Source: DASZIT01 sp963770635 (GTDB lineage Bacteria; Actinomycetota; Acidimicrobiia; Acidimicrobiales; RAAP-2). Taken from it: 64,000 nt of DNA. The DNA lies in the NCBI GenBank assembly GCA_963770635.1, contig CAVYQI010000006.1, positions 372,001 through 436,000 of the forward strand, written 5' to 3'. The number at the start of each line of letters is the position of its first letter. The first letter of the stretch is position 1. Shown piece after piece: positions 43,641-51,816 of the stretch. Below the pieces are notes generated by a model, which was not told where the DNA came from, made no database searches, and saw only the letters and a list, made by a program, of their open reading frames with translations. The translations under genes and the position numbers were made by a program.

Positions 43641-43817
43641 GTGGCCGACACCGAGGCGAGGAAGGCGCTCCACGCAACGTTCTCGCCTTCGCTGGCCCAG
43701 GCGCTCAAGTGGGACTGGCTGTCGGAACTCGGACTCGAACCGGGCAACCCGAAGCGCCGCGTACCTGCATGGTACGGTGACGCGGATCGGCCGTTTCCGA
43801 GCGTTACACCCATCTGA
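43641..43817 (+). CDS. Possible 58-residue protein downstream of the nucleotidyltransferase
   Basis: GTG 43641 opens MADTEARKALHATFSPSLAQALKWDWLSELGLEPGNPKRRVPAWYGDADRPFPSVTPI, a protein-like sequence rich in Trp and charged residues, 30 nt after and in frame with the nucleotidyltransferase stop. No ribosome site is obvious, and no family is recognised. It could be a third component of the module or a non-coding frame. Confidence 0.35.
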   Translation: MADTEARKALHATFSPSLAQALKWDWLSELGLEPGNPKRRVPAWYGDADRPFPSVTPI

Positions 43818-43903
43818 CCTGCTCCGGAAGGCCTTCACCATGGGGTCGGTTCACGCACTAATGCATCGGCCATCGCGCCGGAACGAAGGAGGGGACACCG
43901 AAC

Positions 43904-44302
43904 ATGATCTCCACTACCTACCCGCTGCTCGACATCTTCTGGACGATGTTGGAATTCTTCATGTTCTTCGTGTGGATCTGGCTCCTGGTGGTGATCTTCA
44001 GCGACATCTTCCGCAGCCACGACATGGGCGGCCTGGCCAAGGCGGCGTGGGTCATTTTCGTCATCATTTTTCCGCTCCTCGGAGTGCTCGTCTACCTCCT
44101 CGCCCACGGCGGGAGCATGCACGAGCGGGCCGAGCGCCAGATTGCCCAGCAACACAAGGCATTCGATGACTACGTACGCCGGGCGGCCGGCTCTTCGGCT
44201 CACAGCACCGCCGACGAACTGGCCAAACTGGCCGACCTGAAGTCGAAGGGCGTGATCAACGACGATGAGTTCGAAGCCCAGAAGGCGAAGATCCTCAGCT
44301 GA
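43904..44302 (+). CDS. PLDc_N/SHOCT domain membrane protein
   Basis: 132 residues with two membrane helices (YPLLDIFWTMLEFFMFFVWIWLLVVIFSDIF; GGLAKAAWVIFVIIFPLLGVLVYLLAHG) forming the PLDc_N motif, and a C-terminal SHOCT helix pair (ADELAKLADLKSKGVINDDEFEAQKAKIL). ATG 43904 follows GGAGGGGACACCGAAC, a good ribosome site. Common small actinobacterial membrane protein; function unknown, possibly oligomerisation. Confidence 0.88.
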   Translation: MISTTYPLLDIFWTMLEFFMFFVWIWLLVVIFSDIFRSHDMGGLAKAAWVIFVIIFPLLGVLVYLLAHGGSMHERAERQIAQQHKAFDDYVRRAAGSSAHSTADELAKLADLKSKGVINDDEFEAQKAKILS

Positions 44303-44366
44303 CCATCGCCAAACACCGGTTGCCAGATACGGGTGGCTTGCAGCCACCACAACCGACGACGATGAG

Positions 44367-44936
44367 ATGACCACGGTCCTGTTCGTCTGCACCGGAAATA
44401 TCTGTCGCTCGCCCCTGGCTGCCGGGCTGATGGCCGCACAGTTGGAGTCGTCGGATCCGGCCGTCCGGGTCGACTCGGCGGGCATCCTCGACCTCAAGGT
44501 CCCGTCACCTCCCGAGGTGATCGCGACCGGCAACGACCTCGGCATCGACCTGGCCCACCATCATGGCCGACTCCTGACCCTCAGCGACGTCAAGGAGGCC
44601 AGCCTGATCCTCGGCATGACCAGAAAACACGTCCGGGAAGTGGTGATGATGGACCCGAGCGCCTGGACCCGGACGTTCACCCTCCGCGAGCTGGTTCGGA
44701 GGGGTCAGATGATGAGGCCTCGGGACACGGGCCAATCACTCGAGGATTGGCTGGTCTTCGTCCAGCACGGGCGGCGCATGGTTGACCTTCAGGGCAAATC
44801 GAAGGAAGACGACATCGCCGACCCGCTGGGCGGCTCCATGCGCGGCTACCGGGTGGCATCCGAGACGATCGCCGGCCTGGTGAGCGAGCTGGTCAGGCTG
44901 GCTTGGCCCGACCTCCCGGGTACCGACGGTCAGTAG
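44367..44936 (+). CDS. Low-molecular-weight protein-tyrosine phosphatase family protein
   Basis: 189 residues. The P-loop VLFVCTGNICRSPLAAGL has the CX5R(S) signature at residues 8-15, and the general-acid Asp lies in DDIADPLGGS near the C-terminus. It may dephosphorylate tyrosine kinases controlling polysaccharide export or low-molecular arsenate; the nearby capsule-type genes favour the former. It overlaps the convergent sortase gene by 7 bp. Confidence 0.87.
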   Translation: MTTVLFVCTGNICRSPLAAGLMAAQLESSDPAVRVDSAGILDLKVPSPPEVIATGNDLGIDLAHHHGRLLTLSDVKEASLILGMTRKHVREVVMMDPSAWTRTFTLRELVRRGQMMRPRDTGQSLEDWLVFVQHGRRMVDLQGKSKEDDIADPLGGSMRGYRVASETIAGLVSELVRLAWPDLPGTDGQ

Positions 44937-45820
44937 CCCTGCGGGAGCAGCGGGTTCAGTGCGCCGAAGAAGAAGAACAGCAGGACCAGCAGACCCACGA
45001 CACCCGCGACGAGAATCCACCACTTGCGCCACTTCCTCCAGGCCATCCAGGTGAGGATGCCCCACACGGCACAGGCAAGGCCCCACAGCACGGCGCTCAA
45101 CCATCCTCCCTGGCCGGTGTTCAGCGACGGTGCTGGGGGCTTTCCAGCCACGGGCACGGCCGCCGCCACCGGCGTCACCAAGCGGGCCTGCACCACCATG
45201 CGGGTCGACGCGCTGAAGCGCGGATTGCAGGTGGTAAGCGTCAGGGTGGGGGTGGGGGTCGGGTTCAGCACGGCGATATCGGTGGGATCGACGATCAAGG
45301 TATCCACCACGTTGTACTGGAATCGTCCCTGGGTGGTGGTGATGTAGATCGGATCGCCGGGTGCCAGCTGGTCGAGGTTGTAGAACGGCCTGAGGTAGGT
45401 GGTCCGGTGCCCGGCGATGGCGGCGTTTCCCGGGTTCCCGGGCAGCGCCGTCCCCACGTAGTGGCCGGGGCCCTTTTCCAGGTCAGCCTCGGTGGTGCCT
45501 TCTACCACCACGAAATTGATACCGATCTTGGGTATGTCGATGATCCCGATCGGCTGGCCGTCGGCGGGCGGGGCCACCGGCGTCTGCACCGGTGAGAGCG
45601 GTACTGTCGTTGGGGTCGATAGCGGGGAGACCAGCCCCGGGGTCGGGATCGGCACCTGGTGGGCCCGGAGACTCTGGTCGAACTGCTGGCGGAGGGCGTT
45701 CTGGTGGCCCTGGGCGATGATCCCGGTGCCCCACAGCTCGTAGGCGACGAACAAAAGGACGATGACACCCGCCCCGATCAGGGTTTTTCCCACTCCCCGG
45801 AGGACCGTCCGAACGCTCAC
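44930..45820 (-). CDS. Class E-like sortase
   Basis: About 296 residues from GTG 45820 (VSVRTVLRGVGKTLIGAG). An N-terminal signal-anchor helix is followed by a Pro/Thr-rich stalk and a sortase barrel with AIAGHRTTYLRPFYNLDQL (catalytic His), LTLTTCNPRFSASTRMVV (Cys and downstream Arg), and a C-terminal membrane helix plus WRKWRKWW segment. The TLTTC form and the extra C-terminal helix resemble actinobacterial class E. It anchors LAxTG-type proteins to the wall; no substrate with that motif was seen in this window. Confidence 0.9.
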   Translation of the reverse strand: MSVRTVLRGVGKTLIGAGVIVLLFVAYELWGTGIIAQGHQNALRQQFDQSLRAHQVPIPTPGLVSPLSTPTTVPLSPVQTPVAPPADGQPIGIIDIPKIGINFVVVEGTTEADLEKGPGHYVGTALPGNPGNAAIAGHRTTYLRPFYNLDQLAPGDPIYITTTQGRFQYNVVDTLIVDPTDIAVLNPTPTPTLTLTTCNPRFSASTRMVVQARLVTPVAAAVPVAGKPPAPSLNTGQGGWLSAVLWGLACAVWGILTWMAWRKWRKWWILVAGVVGLLVLLFFFFGALNPLLPQGY

Positions 45821-46035
45821 CGCCGCAGCGTAACCCGCCGATTCCGGCCTCCCCGGGCGTCCGAGGCCGTCCACGGCGACCGACGCCGCGATTCCAGAAA
45901 GAAAAAACCGCAAGGTCCGTGCCTGGGACCCGTTTCCGTGAGGACTGGTACGCGTTCTTCAAACAGGGGTGTCGGGCATGGCAATCGGACTCAAGGCGGG
46001 CGCAATTGTCATCCCCACCCACAAGGGGGGAAGTC

Positions 46036-47599
46036 GTGTCGACATCTGAGCTGGAGACCCCGACAGTTTCCGCTTTTGTCACCCATGATCCCGAACTCGA
46101 ATCGGTGGGGCTTCTCCAGGATCAAGTCGCTCTGGATCTCCCGGATCGAGCCACTCCGGTCCCCAGCCTGGCCCGGCGGACCATCTCGGACGGCCGCTAC
46201 GCCGCCGCCCGGGTGGGTGTCGACTTCGCCAGCACCTGCCTGGCCTTGGTGGTCGCCCTCCCGTTCCTCGCGACCTATTCCGCGTGTACCGACGAACTCG
46301 ATCCATCACTTCTGGGGAAACATCGGTGCCAATGCTCTCTTTCCCTTCGCGGTGGTACTGGCCATTGCCATCGGCGGCACCTACCGCACCAACCAGGGGC
46401 AACTCGGCTCCAGCACCTTCAAGGAGCTGAAGGACGTCCTCTTCGCCGTTAGCGTCGGTTGCGTCATTACGTTGGCGGTCGGGAGCTACATTCATACCGT
46501 CGCCGGAACCGGCCGGCCGGTGGCGGCTCAAGAAGTCGTCGCGGTGGTGTTGGCCGTGGTGTTCATCTCCTTCGGCCGGTTCTTCCTCCGGGCTTCGCTT
46601 CATACCCTGACGGTCACCCGGGTACTCATTGTCGGATCGGGATCGCTGACCGACCGCATCACGACCTATCTCAATCTGCGCCCCGGGGTGGAGATCGTCG
46701 GTCACGTCGTCGGCGAGGAAGACCTCGACCCGGGTGCCCTGGGTACTGTCGACGACCTCCCGTCGCTCTGCCGGGAGCTGGACGTGCAGCAGGTCATCGT
46801 CGGTTTTCCCAGCTGCCACTCGGAAAAGTTCGTGGGCATCTACCGGCAAATTCAGAGCAATGTGCACATCGCCTTCGTCCCCCGGTACTTCGAGTTGGTT
46901 TCGTTCCGAGCTCGGCTCGGCGACCTGGGCGGGCTGCCACTGGTTGAGGTGGCCCGGCCGGATCTCAGCGGGATGGACCGTTTTCTGAAGCGCTCATTCG
47001 ACGTCGCCGCCAGTCTGCTGGCGCTCATCGTGCTCTCACCGATCATGGCGCTCACCGCCCTTGCCATCCGGTTCACCTCGTCAGGCAAGTCCCTGTTTCG
47101 CCAAACCCGGATAGGGCGCGGCGGCCGGGAATTCACCGTGCTGAAGTTCCGGACCATGACCGAAACCGCCGAGGACTCAGAGGTCACCGAATCCGCGCCC
47201 ATCGGTTCCTTGGTCGCAAAAGCTTCCGGCCCGCTTCATGCGGTGCGACGGAAGCACACCGAAGTGCAGCGAATCACCGGCGTCGGAAAGACCCTCCGCA
47301 AGAGCCGTCTCGACGAACTGCCCCAACTGATAAATGTGCTGAAGGGCGACATGTCGATTGTGGGCCCCCGCCCGTTCATCCCACATGAGTCAACCGACCT
47401 CGACGGATGGGCGGCCAGCCGGTTTGCCGTTCGTCCGGGGATTACCGGTCTCTGGCAGGTCTCGGGTAGCAACGACTTGAGCATCGAGGACCTCCACCAA
47501 CTCGACCACCTGTACGTGAGTTCGTGGTCGTTCTGGTGGGACCTGAAGATCATGCTGGACACCCCCAAGACGATGCTTCACGGGCTCGGGGCCTACTAG
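46036..47599 (+). pseudogene. Polyprenyl glycosylphosphotransferase (initiating enzyme), broken by one frameshift
   Basis: About 520 residues when joined. GTG 46036 with AGGGGGGA upstream opens VSTSELETPTVSAF and the first helices; near 46280 the frame moves by +1 and continues HHFWGNIGANALFPFAVVLAIAIGGTYR. Further helices, a nucleotide-binding-like domain (VTRVLIVGSGSLTDRI) and the bacterial sugar transferase domain follow (KRSFDVAASLLALIVLSP, LFRQTRIGRGGREFTVLKFRTM, LDELPQLINVLKGDMSIVGPRP). It loads the first sugar-phosphate onto undecaprenyl phosphate for surface polysaccharide. The frameshift is probably a sequence error, since the rest is intact. Confidence 0.8.
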
Positions 47600-47643
47600 C
47601 CAGCCATCCGGCTCACGCCGGCTCCTGATGGTCTGGAGGGCTA

Positions 47644-49552
47644 CTAGGTGAGGACACCCATCGCCCGCAACCGGGCCACCACCTGATCGGCGGCATCTTC
47701 GGCGGAGACATTGGCGGTATCGATCCGGATCTCCGGGTTCTCCGGCACCTCATAGGGCGAGTCGACCCCGGTGAAGTTGGCCAACTCCCCTTTCCGGGCC
47801 TTGCGATAGAGCCCCTTGGGGTCCCGAGCCTCCGCCAGCTCCAGCGGCGCATCCACGAACACCTCGCAGAACTCGCCCACTTGCAGCAGCTCCCGGGCGA
47901 AGCGGCGCTCGGCGACGAACGGTGAGATGAACGACACCAGGACCAGGAGCCCGGCGTCGACCATCAGCTTGGTCACCTCGGCCACCCGGCGGATGTTCTC
48001 CACCCGGTCGGCGGGGGTGAACCCGAGATCGCGCTGAGCCCGAGCCGGACATTGTCGCCGTCCAGGAGATAGGTATGGGCCCCCATGGCGTCCAACCGCT
48101 TCTCCACCAGGTTGGCGATGGTCGACTTCCCGGATCCGGAGAGACCGGTGAACCAGATGGCGCACGGTCCATGGCCGTTACGGACGACCCGGGCGGCTTT
48201 GTCGACGTCCATCGACTGCCACTGCACGCTGTCCGCCCGGCGCAGCGCGAAGTTGAGGAGTCCGGCCCCCACCGTGGCGTTGGTCAGCCGATCGATGATG
48301 ATGAAACCGCCCATGTCGCGGTTCTCGCGGTAGGGGTCGAAGGGGACCGGCTGATCCAGCCGCAATGAGCACACCCCGATCTCGTTGAGCGCGAGGGTGG
48401 TGGCGGCCAGATGCTCCATAGTGTTGACGTTCACCTTGTATTTCGGTCGGCTCAAGGTCAGGCCCACCGTCATCGGGCCGATCTTCATGAGATACGGACG
48501 GCCGGGGAGCATCTCCCGTTCGTGCATCCAGATGACATGGGCCTCGAACTGATCGGCGACCTGCGGCGCTCGGTCCGCCTGACGAGCACGTCACCGCGGC
48601 TGACGTCGATCTCGTCTTCGAGGGTGAGGGTGACCGCCTGTCCGACGACTGCCTCATCGAGGTCACCGTCGAAGGTGACGATCCGAGCGATCCGTGCTGT
48701 CGGCGCCCGGAGGGGAGCACCCGGACCGGGTCGCCCGGTCCGGATGGTTCCTCCGACGATGGTCCCGGAATAGCCCCGGAAGTCGTGGTCGGGACGGTTG
48801 ACCCACTGCACCGGCATCCGGAAGGGACGATCCCGGGCCTCGTCCTCCATCTCGACCGTCTCGAGATAGCCGAGGAGGGTCGGGCCGTGCGTACCAGGGT
48901 GTCTTGGTGCTGGACTCGGTGATGTTGTCGCCCCGCAGCGCCGAGATCGGAATGCAGACGATGTCGGTCAGGCCGATCTCCGCCGCGAAGGCGCGGTAGT
49001 CCGACTCGATCTGGTCGAAGACCTCCTGGGAGTAGTCGACCAGGTCCAGCTTGTTGACCGCCAGCACCACCTGGCTGGATCCCGAGGAGGGAGACCAGAA
49101 AGCTGTGACGCCGGGTCTGGGTCAGGACCCCCTTGCGGGCGTCGATGAGGATGACGGCCAGGTCGGCCGTCGACGCCCCGGTCACCATGTTGCGGGTGTA
49201 CTGCTCGTGCCCGGGAGTGTCGGCGACGATGAACTTGCGCTTCTCGGTGGAGAAGAACCGGTAGGCCACGTCGATGGTGATGCCCTGCTCGCGCTCGGCC
49301 GCCAGTCCGTCGACCAGCAGGGCGAAGTCGAGGTCGCCGCCTTGGGTCCCGACCCGCTTCGAGTCTGCCTCCAGGGCGACGAGGTGGTCTTCGAACACCA
49401 GCTGGGACTCGTAGAGGAGGCGCCCGATCAAGCGTGCTCTTCCCGTCGTCAACGCTGCCGCAGGTGATGAAGCGGAGCAGCGACTTGTGCTCGTGAGCCT
49501 CGAGGTAGGCCTCGATGTCAGTGGCGATGAGGTCCTCGTGGGCGAGCGCCAT
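47644..49552 (-). pseudogene. cysNC: Bifunctional sulfate adenylyltransferase subunit 1/APS kinase (CysNC), multiple frameshifts
   Basis: The order from ATG 49552 is MALAHEDLIATDIEAYLEAHEHKSLLRFITCGSVDDGKST, EF-Tu-like GTPase motifs (DTPGHEQYTRNMVTGAS, NKLD), the beta-barrels (PFRMPVQWVNRPDHDFRGYSG, DVLVRR), then a fused APS kinase (GPCAIWFTGLSGSGKSTIAN, LLDGDNVR, DLGFTPADRVENIRRVAEV). It activates sulfate to APS then PAPS with CysD. Each part is well conserved but lies in different frames; apparent single-base changes map near 49430, 49074, 48890, 48575 and 48033. The pattern suggests poor consensus more than decay. The start overlaps the cysD stop (TGATG). Confidence 0.82.
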
Positions 49553-50517
49553 CAGAAGTAGCCCTCCTGCTTCTTCTTCTCCATCGACCCGGACGGAGTC
49601 GTGGTCGATCACCCGTCCTTGGCGCTCGGACGTGGTGGTGAGCAGCATCTCCTGAATGATCTTCGGGCAGCGTGTCGGCTTCGCTCTCGATCGCCCCGGT
49701 CAGCGGGTAGCAGCCCAGCGTCCGGAAGCGGACGCTCTTCTCCACCGGTCGCTCTCCCCGGCGCCAGCGGCATGCGGTCGTCGTCGACCATGATGAGGGT
49801 GCCGTCGCGCTCGACCACTGGCCGCCGGGCGGCGAGGTACAGCGGGACGATCGGGATCTGCTCGAGGTGGATGTACTGCCAGACGTCGAGCTCGGTCCAG
49901 TTCGAGAGGGGGAAGACCCGGATGCTCTCGCCCTGGTTCCTGCGGGCGTTGTAGAGCCGCCACAGCTCGGGGCGCTGCAGTTTCGGGTCCCACCGATGCT
50001 GGGCAGATCGCAGCGGAGAAGATCCGCTCCTTGGCTCGTCGACTTCTCCTCGTCCCGGCGGGCGCCTCCGAAGGCAATATCGAACCCGTGAATGTCGAGC
50101 GCCTGCTTCAGACCTTCCGTCTTCCACATGTCGGTGTGCACCGCGGAGCCGTGGGTGAACGGGTTGATGCCCTGCTCCAGACACGTCCGGGTTCCGGTGG
50201 ACGAGGAGTTCCATCCCGGACTCCGCCACCATCTTGTCCCGGAACTCGTACATGGCCTGGAACTTCCAGGTGGTGTCGACATGGAGCAGGGGAAAGGGCG
50301 GAGCCGCCGGGTAGAAGGCCTTCCGGGCCAAGTGGAGCATCACCGAGCTGTCCTTGCCGATCGAATACAGCATCACCGGGTTCTCGCTCTCGGCCACCGC
50401 CTCGCGCATGATGTGGATGCTCTCGGCCTCCAGGCGCTGCAGGTGGGTCAACCGGCGGGGCACGGACGCGTCACGTCGAGTGGTAGCCCCCTCGACGTTC
50501 GCGCTGCCTGCATTCAT
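49552..50517 (-). pseudogene. cysD: Sulfate adenylyltransferase subunit 2 (CysD), multiple frameshifts
   Basis: From ATG 50517 (ribosome site GGAAGGAG seven bases upstream) the protein reads LTHLQRLEAESIHIMREAVAE, the PP-loop MLYSIGKDSSVMLHLARKAF, LLHVDTTWKFQAMYEFRD, GINPFTHGSAVHTDMWKTEGLKQAL, FGGARRDEEKS, RAKERIFS, WTELDVWQYIHLEQIPIVPLY and RTLGCYPLTGAIESEADTLP, ending KKKQEGYF. These are all CysD landmarks in correct order but spread over three frames. Six apparent one-base insertions are near 50184, 50039, 50014, 49757, 49664 and 49591. With CysNC it makes APS/PAPS, perhaps for glycan sulfation given the surrounding polysaccharide genes. Confidence 0.82.
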
Positions 50518-50839
50518 CCCTCGGCTCCTTCCAGCCTCGCTCAGTTCCAAGGTCGAACCGGCCGGCTGCCAATCCCCGACTAGAGAACTTAGCCCCGATC
50601 GATCGGCTGAATGCCGTAGCCATCTGGTGATCGGGAAGCAAAAGTCCACCGCACTGGCCTTCGGTCCGACACCGACGAAGACGGTGGGAGCGGTCCTCGG
50701 ACGTCCTCGGACGTTCTGCCCCGCCCAATCGGATCCCGGAAACGTACCCGGCTTGACCGCCGCATTGTGTCGGACAACGCGCATCCTCTACCATTCAGAC
50801 GGGCTGAATGCACTCGTCTGATCACAATCAAGGATCGAT
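50518..50839. other. Divergent intergenic region, cysD to the glycan-locus gene
   Basis: This 322-bp gap holds the cysD ribosome site and a possible minus-strand promoter (-35 TTGCTT and -10 TACGGC, 17 bp apart, around 50610-50638). A direct repeat GTCCTCGGAC occurs around 50693-50712. An inverted repeat TCAGACG/CGTCTGA (50795-50822) lies shortly before the rightward start at 50840. No coding frame is convincing. Confidence 0.45.
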
Positions 50840-51623
50840 ATGCCGAACTGCAGCATTCTAGTTGCATCGACCGACGGATATACAGATCTATGGAAGCCGT
50901 TCGTGTTCTACTTGAGAAAATATTGGCCGGATTGTCCTTTGCCAGTAGTCCTCGGCGCGAACAGCCCGAATGATGCTGAACTGCCCGGGGGAGCCGTGGT
51001 CCTGCCCACCATTCCTGACATCAAATGGGGGGAACACGTTCGCCGGTTACTTGCGGCAATGGATTCGGAAATTGTGTCTCCTTATGATGCCCGATTATTT
51101 CCTCGATACTCCGGTCGATACTCAATATATTCTGAGCTGTATTGACTATATGTCCACAACAGAGGCCGGATCTATTCGGTTAGTCCCCGTCCCCCAGCTT
51201 CGCCGCCAATCGACCAATGGAAGCGCCCTCGGACTTGCGGACGTTGGGTTGGCGGAGCCGTTCTCGACCAGCCTTGCCGCCACCCTCTGGTCATCAGCTC
51301 AGTTGGCCAAGGTACTGGACGACGGGGATTCGCCGTGGACGTTTGAGGGATTTGGTCCCCAGCGGCGGCGGGAAGGCATCCGCTATTACTCCACGACAAA
51401 ACCAGCCCTGAGTTATCCGGTCACCGGATCACTGGTCAAGGGCATGTGGACCCGACCCGCTCGGAGGCTTCTTTCAAAAGATGGCATGGAAGACTCACTG
51501 TCTTTCCGGCCCACCCAGTCACGATCCCGGGCATTGAAGATGTTTCTCAAGAGCGCGGCATTCGGAACGGTCACCTTCCTATTTCCTCGATGGAGCATCG
51601 CCGTTTTCCGGCGCTTCGCATAG
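50840..51623 (+). pseudogene. Glycan-locus protein of unknown family, broken by one frameshift
   Basis: About 260 residues when joined: MPNCSILVASTDGYTDLWKPFVFYLRKYWPDCPLPVVLGANSPND has the look of a nucleotide-sugar or glycosyltransferase-like N-terminal strand-helix. At 51077 an extra T shifts the frame; removing it gives ..EIVLLMMPDYFLDTPVDTQYILSCIDYM, whose acidic pair could bind metal as in GT-A folds. The ATG has AGGA upstream. Base composition is clearly more AT than its neighbours, suggesting acquisition. The glycosyltransferase reading is tentative. Confidence 0.6.
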
Positions 51624-51816
51624 TGGCGTCGAACCCGAGCCCCTACCGCACCGCCGATCATCGAAGGCAGCCCGCCGCGGTCGATTGGAAGTCGATGTCT
51701 TTCGGTCACCGACCTGGCTGGGGGGAACCAAATTCCCGGGGTTCCTCCATTAGGATGGCCCTTGGCTCCCTATGGTCGACCTTCGACGAACAAAGGCAGG
51801 CTCGGAGGCTGGGGAC

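Noticed and set aside
43700..43800. tRNA-like T-arm (GGTTCGAGTCC on the minus strand) with a nearby hairpin
   Set aside because: No matching acceptor stem, only a 5-nt loop in the would-be anticodon arm, and a mismatch in the T-stem.
44930..45820. Sortase substrate gene next to the sortase
   Set aside because: No LAxTG-type motif followed by a membrane helix was seen in neighbouring proteins.
48030..50190. Programmed ribosomal frameshifting in cysD-cysNC
   Set aside because: Eleven shifts with no slippery sites and unlike any known sulfate-activation gene; sequence error or decay is simpler.
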